A stretch of DNA of 64,000 bases, from NCBI GenBank assembly GCA_030490835.1, contig CM059971.1:44874012-44938011 (forward strand), in the 5' to 3' direction. The notes beneath the pieces were generated by a model. It was not told where the DNA came from. It worked only from the letters and a program-made list of their open reading frames with translations, and did no database searches. Of this stretch, positions 21,832 to 34,228 are shown piece by piece. Each line of letters begins with the position of its first letter. Within the stretch, counting starts at the first letter, position 1. This DNA is from Annona cherimola. Its lineage: Eukaryota > Streptophyta > Magnoliopsida > Magnoliales > Annonaceae. Position numbers and translations under genes: made by a program.

Positions 21832-24266
21832 TGTGGCGCCCCAAACTGAGGTGCCTAGAAGCCTTACTTCGGGATCATTTTTTATTGGTAAACATGACTC
21901 AGGATTGTTGCCCTGATCACACGGCAGAATTTATATATATATATCATCAATACATGGAAAATTGTCACCATTCATTCAATTGGAAATATGTTTCACATAT
22001 CACAGTTATAATCACAACCCGTTCATAAAACATCATCATCGAAAAGATATACTTTTCCATTTCAAAATTTCATCATTTTCTTTACATAACATTTACATAT
22101 ACAACCTTTATATCAAAATCTACATATATTTTGCATGCTGCCTTCATCATCATTCCTGTCTGTTGTTGAAAAAGCATGGGTGAGTAATAATACTCAGTAA
22201 GCAAGCCATATATAATTTTTCAATCATTTTCATGCATTTCATAAAATGCAAATGCAATGCATACATAGCATTCATGACATTCCTTTAGATGCGACGCTAG
22301 CTAGGCACCCATCCCATACATGCTCCCATCACGGGGAGGTCGCCGCCATCCTGGGCCTATATAAGCGACTTGGCAATAGTGAGAGGGACATCCGGTCCGC
22401 TTATTACCTCAACTATGGCCTATTCCTCGTGCACATGCTCATTTACATACACATGCCGGCATGACATTTGTAAATCATAAACAATTTCATAAAAAAATAT
22501 TTAATAAAGAATTAAATAAACACATTTTAGTTCATGTAAAGCAGTTATAGGTATGGCCAACCTTAAATAAATTTCATAAAGCAATTTGCAAATAATTTCA
22601 AGCATTTTAGAAATAATTTGCAAAATATATAACTTGCTTACCTCCTTAGTTGGTGTCTTCGACTTTTTCTTTTTCTTTTCCTATTCAAGAAAAAAGGATA
22701 TTTCATTTCTTCTATTCAAGCTGCTTCCCATGCATGTTATATAATATTTGGGCATTATTTCTTTATACGGATATTTTTATCCATAAATTCTTCAAACATT
22801 CCATACTTAGATTTAAATATTAATTTCAAATTTTTTTCCAAATCACGCTGTTTACTGTAACAAATTATTGTTCATCCGAGGTTACTGTTTTTGGGTTCCA
22901 AAAATAAAAAATACCATGACATAGCTTATGCCTAGTATATCATGGGAAATTTCATACATCTTGAATTTATCATTATTTACTTGGCTAAATAAATGACTTT
23001 CTCCATATACTAAAAATAAACATAAATTCACTTAAGCATAATCCTTAATTCTAAAAATCATGAAATTAATATATTATCATTCCAAGATCATATTTATCAT
23101 ATTCATACATCCCAAATCATAATTTATCAATTTTGAAGCATTATTTTCACATATCATATGTTATCTTCCCGAATGCTCCATCTTTGCTCCAAATTTTTGA
23201 TGTTTTGGCATAATTTTGTTTAAGCATTATAAATATACTTATTTTCTCATGCTTAGGCATTATCTAAGCATGATTTTACCCAACTTAACATCCAAAAAAA
23301 ATTTGAGTAGAAATCACTTACCCGAAGTGGAGATATCTCACTTTTTCTCACACTTTCTCTCTCTAACTTCCTCTTTTTCTTCCTCGGACGTGTGGGAGGG
23401 TTTGGGAATTTGGAATTGCTCAAGTTGGAGCTGGGAGAAGTGATGCCTTGGATTTCCACCCCTTGTCCCTATTTATAGGGTTGAATTTTCCAAAAATTGG
23501 ATTTTACCCACTAGCTTGAGGTATTTAATTATAAAAATGTATTTTTTTATAATTTCTAAAAATGCATTGAGCCAAGAGCAGACACCCTAGGCCTTATCTA
23601 GCCCCCCTATGCTGCCCTATTTATTTATTTATTATTTTTTTGATTTTTAAAATTAATTAATTTAAGCTAAATAAATCCTAGCCGTTGGTTGATGATGATG
23701 ATGATCATGGACCGTTGATTTTAGTCAAATCCCCAAACTACCCCCTGCTCACGCCCCTGCTGCAGCTGTTTTTCATTAATTTTTTTATTTTATTAAAAAG
23801 TCAAAAGTAACATTTATGAAAAAGATAAGTTACTTTTTTTCACCATTTGACGTTTCATCTTGACCCTTAATTTGTAATTTTCATCACATCTTAACCTATT
23901 CATCATGTTTATCATGAATTTTTAACCATCCATAAAAAATTTCATCGAAATTCGACGCCCGGGTTGCAAATTATGAATTTTTCTTTAATTTTCCACTAAA
24001 ATCCAAAATGGTATTAAAATATCAAAAAGTAATGCTATTTTATCTTGTAGTGATTAAATTCCTTTTTCGTCTTTTTGTAATTAGGTTAATCCAAATGATT
24101 AACTCTTAATCACGTGTCTTAATCCCCGGTTACTATTCACATACACTATTCACGTGGGTTAAATTATTAATTGCACTATTTTAATCTCCAATACACATAT
24201 CCATCAATATAATTCATGAATTTTCATTTATCATAAAAATAATTACAAAAGATTCTTGGGTTTACA
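21832..24266 (-). repeat. 5' LTR of chromovirus C
   Basis: A 2435-bp LTR. On the minus strand it begins TGTAAACCCAAGAATC at 24266 and ends GGCGCCACA at 21832. It aligns with solo LTR G (41998-45450), for example around 23300-23340 and 42950-42980 and in the CACGTGAATAGTG part near 24130-24170. It carries the chromovirus GC-rich block at 22290-22450. It interrupts the integrase of element D at 24267. Confidence 0.88.
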
Positions 24267-24963
24267 ACTCAAAATGATGCGTATATTGTCTAGGTTTCAC
24301 ATAGAGTTCGCATGCAATAACAGTTATCAAGATAGTATTCAAATGACACAATTTGAAGCATTATGTGGACAACGGTGTCGAACACCACTAAATTGAGATG
24401 AAGTTGGAGAGATAAAGCTAGCCCCAGACTTGTCCCAGTGAATGGCAGACAAAGTGCAGGTTATTTGCCAATGTATACTCACAACCCAGAGTCGGCAAAA
24501 GAGTTACACATGCTGCAGGAGAAGAGATTTGAATATCCAAGTCGGCAAACATGTTTTTATAAAGGTCAAGCCATTCAAAGGAGTCACAAGGTTTGGGGAA
24601 AGAGGCAAGTTGAATCCTAGGTTTATTGGGCCATTTGAAGTGTTAGAGAAAATTGGGAAGTTAACTTATAGAATAGCATTACCTCCGGCCCTAGATTTAG
24701 TCCATAATGGTTTTCATATTTCTATGTTAAGAAAGTATGTTCCAAATTCAACACATGTGTCAGTAGTAGAGAACCTACCAATTCAAGACCATTTGAATTA
24801 TGAGGAAAGTCCTGTTAGGATTCTAGATCATAAGGTGCAAAAGCTTCGGAATAGAGAAATTAAGTACGTTAAAGTGCAATGGAATAGGTATTCCGAAAGT
24901 GAGGCTACTTGGGAACTGAAGGAAGAGGTAAAAAGAAAGTATCTCCAGTTACTTCAAAAGTAG
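24267..24963 (+). pseudogene. Chromovirus D integrase tail with chromodomain
   Basis: One frame, starting in the integrase core (IEFACNNSYQDSIQMTQFEA, CGQRCRTPL) and continuing through VRRRDL-like text, the GPY/F module (PRFIGPFEVLEKIGKLTYR and HISMLRKYVP) to a C-terminal chromodomain (VRILDHKVQKLRNREIKYVK, WELKEEVKRKY). Chromodomains of this class are thought to direct insertion to heterochromatin. Stops at 24394-24396 (RTPLN-stop-DEVGE, expected Trp, so TGG to TGA) and 24439-24441 interrupt it; the part from 24442 is open. The rest of D's pol lies beyond insertion C, off the window's left. Confidence 0.92.
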
Positions 24964-24990
24964 ACGGTTTCGGAACGAAACTGTCTATAA

Positions 24991-25001
24991 GGGGGGGAGG
25001 A
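24991..25001 (+). promoter_or_regulatory. Polypurine tract of element D
   Basis: GGGGGGGAGGA lies just before the LTR start at 25003, after the chromodomain stop (24961-24963) and the GGTTTCGGAACGAAAC remnant that marks this family. Confidence 0.85.
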
Positions 25002-25002
25002 T

Positions 25003-28000
25003 TATAATACCCAGACCCAAGTAGGACTCATATAATTTCATCTAAGGTATAATTATGATTTATGTATGAATTGAATGATTTTTAGATGATTTTTATGAAT
25101 TTATGAATTTTGCAATTAGGGTTTGCAATTAAGAATGATGATTAAGATTAATTGCCAAAGCCCAATGTGAGTCAAGATGACTAACGAGGCTTAATGAGGA
25201 TTAGTATATTCTAATGTGGCATGAATATTTATTTTAATTTTCATGATTTAATTAATAGAGATTAGAATGGAAATCATGGAATTATGTTGAAAATCATAGA
25301 AAATTCATAACTTAATGTCTATAAGGCGAAATTAGATGAAATTTTAAAGGTAAGCTCATGATTTTGGGCTATGGATTGAATTAAGGCACAAGTGATGAGA
25401 TTAAGGTGATAATTATTTATTTTTAATCTCACACTCTAAGGATATTTTCAAAAGTTCATAACTTGATGTAGAAACGTTGGTCTGAGATAAAATTTGAAAC
25501 GATTGAATAAAATTATGAAATCTATGGTATGAGTGGAGTTGATTAAGCTAATTACCATGGAAAAGTTTTTAATTAGAAAAGGTACCTAGCATTGACTTTG
25601 TGTACCCTAGACCACCATAGCATTTAATAAAAAACATTTGATAAAATGACATGTTTAAATGTATGCAAGGTGTCAAATTTTGGGTGGATTGAGCTGGATT
25701 TTTATGCTTATTTTAATGTTCAAATCCATGGAAAATTCAAGGATTAAATTCCATGGTTTAATGCCTAATAGCTAGCTCAAATGGAGCTTAGGGCATGTGG
25801 CATACAAGGGGACGTCCAAGGGCACTTTTGAGCATGAAATTTGATTTGTTAAAATGCTAAAATATGTGTCTAAGTTGGATAATACCTAAGTGAAGTAAAT
25901 GGGCACATAAATAAGTAGAAAAAGTGGCAAAAAATGTCAAAACCTAAGCTAAGAGGGGGCGTCACTTGGGTGGATAGCAACATGGTCCATCAATGCATGG
26001 ATTTTATGGATTTTTGATAATTAGTAAATACATATTTTACTTGGATATAAAAATGCCATGCCATCAAGGGATAAGGTAGAAATAAATTACCCTCATGACA
26101 TGTGGCAAGTGGGTCCCATAAGCTGGTTAAAAAAATAATAAAAAGACAGCATATCCTTGGAAACGTGCACATGAAGAAAGGAGGAAGAAATTTCCAAAAA
26201 AATTGCTACGTAAGAGCAACTCTTGGGTACATCCAAAACCAGCAAGGGGGAGGAGAAAATAAGAAGAAAAAGAGGAAGAAAAATAAGAAGAACCAAGCTA
26301 CACAAGTTGGATTCAAGTTAAGGTTGATTCAAGTAAGTAAAAACTTAAGTTTTGAATCATTTGAATCAAGTTTTCTCTCTCAATTCAGGATCCATGAATA
26401 TGGTTCATAAAGAACTCTTAAAGGCTGAGTTATGATGCCTTAATATGGGTATTGAATGATTTTTGAAATATTTAAATGATATCAAGAGTTCGAGAGGGTG
26501 AAAATGGAAGTTTAAAGTTGAAATTTGAGATAAAAGCTTACTTGGAAATTCTCAAAACTCTAAACCAAGTTGTTGTATGATTTAAGCATGTTGATTTGGA
26601 TGTAATTAATTTTCTTTTGGATTACATATGTTGATTTAAATATTTGTTAATGATTTTAGCAAATATGGAACTTAGGGTTTCAAGAAATGCCTAATTTTTC
26701 TATTTTTGAGTTAAAAATGATACAAGAAAGTGCTTAATTTTTTTATGGATGAATTGTAGGGTAAATTACCCCAAATTAATAACCCTTTGGATGGCCTAAG
26801 TGGGCTAGATGATATTTCCCTAAACCTAATTTTTTAGGGTATGTATATTGGACGTCCAAACGGGGGCCAAAACGGGTGCTTTCTATATGATTTTTATTAC
26901 TGTTTGTAATGAAATGATTTATAAATGTTATAGAGGTTAAAATACCCTAGGATTAAGTTACTTAGAGTGTCCAAAAGGGTTTGGAAAGACTTGCCCTAAA
27001 TCTGATTTTATGGATATATGTATAGACACGTCAAAACGGGTCAAATGGATACCCTATATGCATGAAAATGTTGCTGTTATGGAAGCAAATGAATTATAGA
27101 TTTTAAATATGTGATAATATCCTAAATTTGGGTTAATAAAATCATGTTTAGTTTCTGGAAATTATGACTTAAAAATCTGTTATGATTTAAGTCTTGAAAG
27201 AGACATTGAAAGGATGAAAAACGGATGTTAACATGGTTGTTTTGGAAACCAGTGATAAATGGATTAAAAATCCAAAATTTAAACCCTAAAGTATATTATA
27301 ATTAAGGGGTTTAATGATGATGAAAGTGGGTGTAAGTTTCTGTGTTAAGAAATTTTAAGAAACACATAATATATGTGTTGTATATTGAACATGTGTAGAG
27401 CATATGTATGAATGGATGATATGTGACTTATGTGAATTTGCTAAAATGAAAAATATACATGAATATGTGATAAAATTCTGAGGATACTGCTGTATGATTG
27501 AGGATTAATTATCTCAATTTTTTAGATTTATTTATGAAGCTTAAAACGTCACTTATATGCTTAGAATGAGCATTGACGTAGGAAAAATAGAAAATAGATG
27601 AAAAATGGTTAATGAGAGATATAAATTCCCAAATGATGAATTATGAATGAATGTTATGTCTTTACCCTAAATATGGGATTAAAACACAATATGGAATGAA
27701 TGTTATGAGGCACAAGTGCATGTTGGGTATGTATGATCGACTTGAAAATCCAAGTTGATTATGTATGTTATGGATTATGGGATTGGAAAACTAAGTGAAT
27801 GCAAGAAAATGGATTGTTATGAATGAAATATTATATTTATGTATAGGCAAAGGCAAAGAGATTAACGAGACGGAAAGCTAAGCAAGCAAGGTAAGCAAGC
27901 AGTTTTCTAAATGCTTTGTTTTATCAAATATAATAAAATGTTTATCAATGATATTCTAACTGTTTAAATGAGTTAGCAATTGAATGATTTTCAATTTTTT

Positions 28001-28985
28001 CTAAGTTGTTTAAGGATGGTCATTCCTTATTTAAATGTGTATTGAAATATTATTTCCAATGAAATAAATGAATTATTTACTGCTTTCCAAGAATTTATGT
28101 CAAATGATGAATCATGAGTTTATGGTTGAAAAATCATGCTAGCATTCAAAGTTCATGTTTATGAAAGAAAGCATGTGCACAAAAGCATGAGGTGTAAGCG
28201 GACCGAATGTCCCCCTTTGGTGCGGCCAAGTCGCTAAGAGAGGCCGAGGGCCGGTGGCGCCTCCCTGGAATGGGAGAGAGGATGAAAGTGGATGGTTGCC
28301 TAGCTAGCTTCTATCCAAAGGAACGTCATGATTTTAAATAATGCATCACATTATTTATGACATATCCTGGACGGGTATGAAAAGCATGTTTTAAGATATA
28401 CCCTCGAGTGGGTATAATGTAGTTTCCAAGTTATTTTCATTGAAAATGTATTGCCTGAAAACCTTATAGCTTGCTTATTGAGTTTCGACTCACAGTTTTA
28501 TTTTCCAAATCCTAAAGACAGGTGAAGGTGAGAATCATGCAAGGAGCACAGGTGGATATTCAAGAAGAAAAAATGAATTTCTACAAGTTCCTGTGATTGA
28601 ACTCTATGAATTGTATAGTTGTATGTTAATGACATTATTGGTGATTGAATGTTGTATAAGGATTATATTATGTTTATGACTATGTGGTGATTTTGACTAT
28701 AAATAGCGAAAAAAATTTTATGGTCAAATGGTAAGGTATGATTGATCATGATATGACTAAGTATGAAACTTACGATATCCGATGTGTATGCTAAATTGAT
28801 TAAATGACCTAAAAAGGCATATGAATAGAAATGGAATGTTTAAAAATGATTAAACTCTTATGGAGTTAAGATAAAGTGGATAAATATCCAAATAGCCCGA
28901 TGTGTGACAGGACAACAACCCTGATCACGTTTACCAATAGATAGATCTTGGAGTAAGGTTGTAACGCTCGGGCTAGGGCGCCACA
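25003..28985 (+). repeat. 3' LTR of chromovirus D
   Basis: A 3983-bp LTR from TATAATACCCAGACCC (first TG changed to TA) to CTAGGGCGCCACA. It contains the GC-rich block seen in all related LTRs at 28190-28310 and the repeated ATG-rich AT text. It belongs to the same subfamily as A and J by its start. Open frames within it (for example 26102-26410, Lys-rich) show no family resemblance. I see no gene in it. Confidence 0.88.
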
Positions 28986-29325
28986 GGATGAGTACCATCT
29001 TTCTTCTTTATGGGTGGTGGTGGTGGTACTCTGCTGGAATGGGAGGGTTAAAAGAAACACCTTGCTGTCTATTGTACTATGTTCTTCTCCTCCTCTACCT
29101 CACTTCTCATCTCCTCCGGACTTGTTATTGTTTTTCCTTAGTCTGCCATCTACATTTTAAAACATAGGAAGTTAGTTATATTTTATAATCATAACAATAC
29201 AAGCTCTTTTCACTTGACATAGAAACCAACACATAATCATAAATGTTTTATGATTTCCATCTATTCTTTCATAATTAGTATGTTTTTCACACCTATTTAC
29301 CAATCCATGCTCTAATACCAAGCTC
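28986..29325 (-). mobile_element. Chromovirus E: leader and gag start, cut by D
   Basis: After D's LTR ends at 28985, the sequence is the minus-strand leader of a further element whose LTR ends at 29326. A mutated primer site is at 29309-29320 (TGGTATTAGAGC on the minus strand). The remaining 320 bases include what may be a gag start near 29150. The rest of E is on the far side of D, off the window. Confidence 0.7.
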
Positions 29326-30145
29326 TGTGGCTCCCTAACCTGAGGCGTCAGAGCCTTACTCTAGGATCGTTTATTAATTGGTAAATGTGAGCAAGATTGT
29401 TTCCCTAATAACACGGTTTTTTTATTTAGTTTACATCACAAACATACATTAATGATTCATTCCATGAGAGTTTTTTATCATGGCAAAGTGTTCATTTATG
29501 CCCTAAAATTTATGCATCTTTGCTATTAACATGCTCTGATATTTACGCCCATCATCTATTCCCAACATATCATTCTTGTCACATCAAATTCATACATACA
29601 AACGACCCTTCAATTTTTTCATGTCAAAGTCAATTCCAATCACACATATCACATCAAAGATGTTTTAATTTCACAAAAAGTAGACGGAACCGCAAGTGTC
29701 ACTTCCAAAGGATTTAACCATTCATGTAGATGCATACAAAGGAAGACAAGAACCTTATTTCTTCCATTAAACCTGTTCATTTCCCTTTGAGTGTTCTTGT
29801 ATCTGTCTTGGGTTTGAAAAACAAACATGAGTACTAACTCAATAAGCAAACTACATCATTTTATGGCAACTTTTTGTATAAACATTTTCAAATAGTCAAT
29901 TTCATACCCAACATGGGCATTTCATAAATAATGTCAGTGCATTATTATCAACATGTTATGAACCTCATAGTGATGGTACGCTAGCCGTGTGACTATCGCA
30001 TCATCCCGCTCGTATTTCAGAGAGGTGGCTGCAGACCATTGGCCTATGTTAGCGACTTGGTTACACTAGATGGGAAAAACTAGTCTGCTTATTGATGAGG
30101 TATGTTTTGAACCATAGGATCACTACAATTATATGGTTAATTTTG
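29326..30145 (-). repeat. 5' LTR of chromovirus E (truncated)
   Basis: On the minus strand it ends GGGAGCCACA at 29326. The part near 29390-29420 matches the LTR tails of A and C. The GC-richer block at 29970-30070, with AGCGACTTGG, matches the same block in the other chromovirus LTRs. Similarity fades by about 30145, where low-complexity DNA starts, so most of the LTR has been lost. Confidence 0.7.
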
Positions 30146-30690
30146 GCCTGTGAAATTATATAATTTTTCATGTGTAAAAATAAAGAAAAAAATAAAAAAA
30201 GAAGAACAAAAAGAGAAGAAGAAAGAAAATCAACGAAAATAAAAGAAAATAAAAAAATAGAAAAAGAAAAATTGATAGCAAAAATATATATATATATATA
30301 CATATAAAAAAAAGAAGAGAAGAAGAGAGAGAAAAAAACTCGCAAATGACTAAAATTAATCACAGATAGCCAAGGGCCTTTATTGGTTTATAGACCGACA
30401 AACTTATTACAAAAAGAAAAAAAGAAAAGGTTAATAATGATGAACAAAAAAACTATATATTAAAAAAAAAGGGAGCAAATATATATAAGATTGACCGGCT
30501 AAACGAGATGACCAAATCATACAAATATATATATAAAATAAATAAATAAGTAAATTAAGGGGCCATGGCCACAATAATAATAATAATAATAATTTATTTA
30601 TTTATTTATTTTTAAAAGAAAGTTGTTCGGCGTTAAGAATGTTAGCAGCAAAAATATATATATATACATATATAAAAAAAAGAAAAAAAA
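30146..30690. repeat. A-rich and TA-rich low-complexity DNA
   Basis: No gene. A purine-rich plus strand (30175-30350, mostly A with G) is followed by short TA runs (30280-30305, 30650-30670), an ATA run at 30575-30592 and TTTA repeats at 30593-30613. Frames such as 30061-30363 are read through this composition and are not credible. Confidence 0.75.
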
Positions 30691-30846
30691 AGGTTGCGGG
30701 ATTCCATGAGCCACCAGAACGCACCAGAATTTGTTCTTACGAGAGTGGAAGATGGCTACTGTGCACAAGTCGCTGGTCTCCCTCCCAATACATCCCTCAA
30801 ACCAGAGAAAAGGCATGCAGCTTCGGCTCCCGATAAAAAAAATCAA

Positions 30847-31245
30847 ATGGCCTTACCGAGCCAACAGCAGGTGGATTGCCCCAGCTTTAAGCTCGTGATC
30901 GTTGGTGATGGGGGAACTGGGAAGACTACTTTTGTGAAGAGGCATCTTACTGGCGAGTTCGAGAAGAAGTATGAACCTACTATCGATGTGGAAGTTCATC
31001 CCTTGGATTTCTTTACCAACTGTGGTAAAATTAGATTCTATTGCTGGGATACTACCGGGTAACAGAAATTCGATGGCCTGAGAGATGGATATTATATCCA
31101 TAGGCAATGTGCTATCATTATGTTTAATGTCACTGCTCGGCTAACATACAGGAATGTTCCCACTTGACATCGGGATCTATGCCGAGTCTGTGAGAATATC
31201 TCCATAGTTCTCTGTGGCAACAAGGTTGATGTCAAGAACAAGGAG
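30847..31245 (+). pseudogene. Ran GTPase processed pseudogene (5' two thirds)
   Basis: Ran is the small GTPase that powers nuclear import and export. The copy starts ATG at 30847 with [20 protein letters not shown] and contains the P-loop [10 protein letters not shown], the effector region [15 protein letters not shown], the switch II start DTTG (normally DTAGQ), DGYYIH, and the NKVD guanine-specificity motif. Two stops occur: TAA at 31060-31062 where Gln is expected in AGQ, and TGA at the Trp of PTWHRDL near 31166. The coding match has no introns, which suggests a reverse-transcribed mRNA copy. After about 31245 the match stops; the C-terminal third with the acidic tail is absent. It cannot be functional. 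Confidence 0.9.
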
Positions 31246-31789
31246 CTTCGGGGGATTCTGAAATGGACCACAACTCCTCCAAATCGATTGTTCGTGGAGA
31301 AACTCAGCTACAATTCCATAGCTGCTACAAAGTTCCCGCGCAGGGCTAGATCTGAAGTAATGAAGAATAGAGAGAACGAAACAAACTGAGAACACATGAT
31401 TCTCATCAATCTGTTGAATATCGAGCCAGAGCAATAGCCAAGGTTGTCAGAGTCACCAAAACCACCACCACCCGCTGAGAGAGTTGGGGAGAACAGCAAC
31501 CTATAGTGCTTGGTGTGTTTAAATGGATGCCACGCAAGCATAAATTTCATCACAGCTACATCGTCCTATGGCTGGAGCTACGTAGCTCAAGCTCGGTTTG
31601 CCACTAGGAATCTGAGGACGAAAATGAGTCTGAAAAAGCCAGCAATATAGGTGTTATTTGGGTAAGAAGTGCAGGAGCGGTAAAAAAAATTTTCTTTTCT
31701 GCGCTTAGAAAGTGACGAGACGCAAAAAGGATAGGAGGAAGTAATTGCTTCCGAATTCAAAATAATCCAAGACAGCTCCACGGCTAAAA
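31246..31789. other. Unidentified sequence between Ran pseudogene and TATA region
   Basis: Base composition is gene-like and less AT-rich than the surroundings, but I recognise no protein on either strand. Frames on the minus strand (31177-31434, 31308-31553) have no motif I know. It may be part of another captured transcript or the flank into which the Ran copy inserted. Confidence 0.4.
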
Positions 31790-31856
31790 TGTTTCCGCGG
31801 TAATACGGTTCCGCGGCAAAAAAAAAATGTGCTACTCTTCAAGCGACGTGCGACAA

Positions 31857-31890
31857 AGTTCCGCGGGAATGGTTTCGTACCCGCGGAACT
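31857..31890. promoter_or_regulatory. 11-bp inverted repeat upstream of TATA box
   Basis: Arms AGTTCCGCGGG (31857-31867) and CCCGCGGAACT (31880-31890) are perfect complements around a 12-base loop. Two more copies of TTCCGCGG lie just upstream (near 31789-31797 and 31809-31816). It ends 13 bases before a TATA box. Confidence 0.7.
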
Positions 31891-31903
31891 ACATTCCCGT
31901 GCC

Positions 31904-31911
31904 TATAAATA
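31904..31911 (+). promoter_or_regulatory. Candidate TATA box
   Basis: TATAAATA in the context GTGCC-TATAAATA-AGACCCC, the spacing and flanks being typical of plant promoters and LTR U3/R borders. Downstream there is no long reading frame, only a short leader with a CACGCTC and GAGCGTG inverted pair (31976-31998), and then the tandem arrays. Confidence 0.5.
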
Positions 31912-32097
31912 AGACCCCGGCATGACAAAAAAGGGACGACGGGAAGAGACAACTCAACCAGGACGAGAGCTCTCCCACGCTCAAAGAAAAGAGAGCGTGA
32001 GTTCTCCAGATATTTTTTCTATTTTCTTTCTTTTAGGAATTTCTTTCTTATTAAAAAATATATATACATATATATTATTTTCAAAAAAAAATATACT

Positions 32098-32465
32098 TTT
32101 CCCAACGTGGATACTTCCCGACTGGCGGGTTGAATTGACACACGGGTTAAGTATTTTTCTCCTTTAAAAATAAAATAAAAATATATATGTATATTTTCTA
32201 TATATATATAAAATATATATACATATATACATATATACATATATATTATTTTCAAAAACTACTTTTCCCAACGTGGATACTCCCCAATTGGCGGGTTGAA
32301 TTGACACGCGGGTTAAGTATTTTTCTCATAAAACAAAAAATATATATATCTATATAAAAAAAACATATATATATACATATATACATTATTTTCAAAAAAA
32401 AACTATATTTCCCAATGTGGATACTCCCCGACTGGCGGGTTGAATTGACACACGGGTTAAGTATA
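32098..32465 (+). repeat. Three ~60-bp blocks in AT-rich spacers
   Basis: Blocks at 32098-32162, 32267-32327 and 32411-32465 share CCCAACGTGGATAC, CTGGCGGGTTGAATTGACAC and CGGGTTAAGTAT. They are separated by TA-rich DNA with spacings of 169 and 144 bp. A fourth, diverged copy in the same orientation lies at about 35034-35090, on the far side of the other arrays. Confidence 0.85.
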
Positions 32466-32590
32466 TATATTTTCTCCTTAAAAAAAATAATAATATATAC
32501 ATATAAATATATACATATACATATATACATATACATATATATTATTATTATTATTTTACCAAAAAAAAATAATAATAACATATATATATA

Positions 32591-32934
32591 GGCCCGGGAC
32601 CCGACATCTCACGGGCCGCCATATCCACATATATATATAAGCTTATGAATTTTTATGATATATATATATAACAACATATATATATAAGGGTCGGGGTCCC
32701 GGAATCTCATGGGCTGCCGTATAATATATATGTATACATATATATACATAAAACTATGTTATATATATATATATAACAATATATATATAAGAGCCCGGGG
32801 TCTCGGGATCTCATGGGCTGCCTTATAATATATATATATACATATATATATATATAAAGTTATATATTTTTATGATAAAATAACAATATATATATAAAAG
32901 GGGCGGGGTCCCGGAATCTCACGGGCCGCCTCAT

Positions 32935-32969
<35 letters not shown>

Positions 32970-34197
32970 ATATAAAGTTATATATTTTTATGATAAAATA
33001 ACAATATATATATAAGAGACCGGGAACCCGACATCTCACGGGCACGCCACATATATATATATAAAGCCACGTCTTTTTTTTTACAATAAAAAAATATAAT
33101 GATATATATATAAAGGCCCCAGGAACCCGTCATCTCCCCGGGTACGCCATATATATATATATGATATATATAGTTAAGCGTTTTATGAAAAAAAAAAAAA
33201 TATATATATATATATAATAGTATATATACATAGGCCCCGGGGTCCCGAGGTCTCCCCAGGTACGCCATATATATATATAGTAAAGCGTTTTTATGATAAA
33301 AATATATATATATATAATAGTATATATGTATATAGGCCCCGGGGTCCCGGGATCTCCCCGGGTGCGCCATATATATATATATATGATATATATAGTTAAG
33401 GGTTTTATCATAATATATATATATATATAATGGTATATATGTATATATGTATATAGGCCCCGGGGTCCCGGTATCTCCCCGGGTGCGCCATATATATATT
33501 ATATATATAGTAAAGCGTTTTTATGATAAATATATATATATAATAGTATATATATATATAGGCCCCGGGGTCCCAGGATCTCCCCGGGTACGCCATATAT
33601 ATATATATAATATATATAGTTAAGCGTTTTATGGAAAAATATATATATATAATAGTATATATACATAGGCCCCGGGGTCCCGGGATCTCCCCGGGTGCGC
33701 CATATATATATATATATATGATATATATAGTTAAGGGTTTTATCATAAAAAATATATATATATATATAATGGTATATATGTATATATGTATATAGGCCCC
33801 GAGGTCCCGGTATCTCCCCGGGTGCGCCATATATATATTATATATATAGTAAAGCGTTTTTATGATAAATATATATATAATAGTATATATATATAGGCCC
33901 CGGGGTCCCGGGATCTCCCCGGGTACGCCATATATATATATATATGATATATATAGTTAAGCATTTTATGAAAAAATATATATATATAATAGTATATATA
34001 CATAGGCCCCGGGGTCCCGGGATCTCCCCGGGTGCGCCATATATATATATTATATATAGTAAAGCGTTTTTATGATAATATATATATATATTTATAATAG
34101 TATAAATATATATAGGCCCGGGGTCCCGAGATCTCCCCGAGTACGCCACATATATATATATGATATATATAGTTAAGTATTTTTTTATGATATAAAA

Positions 34198-34228
<31 letters not shown>

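Noticed and set aside
26102..26410. Lys/Asn-rich plus-strand frame in D's LTR
   Set aside because: It lies within a defined LTR, lacks motifs, and results from A-rich composition.
30694..31062. Functional Ran gene with an N-terminal extension
   Set aside because: The 51 residues before the Ran start have no family match and the frame stops in switch II; a second stop follows. The extension is better read as former 5' untranslated sequence or flank.
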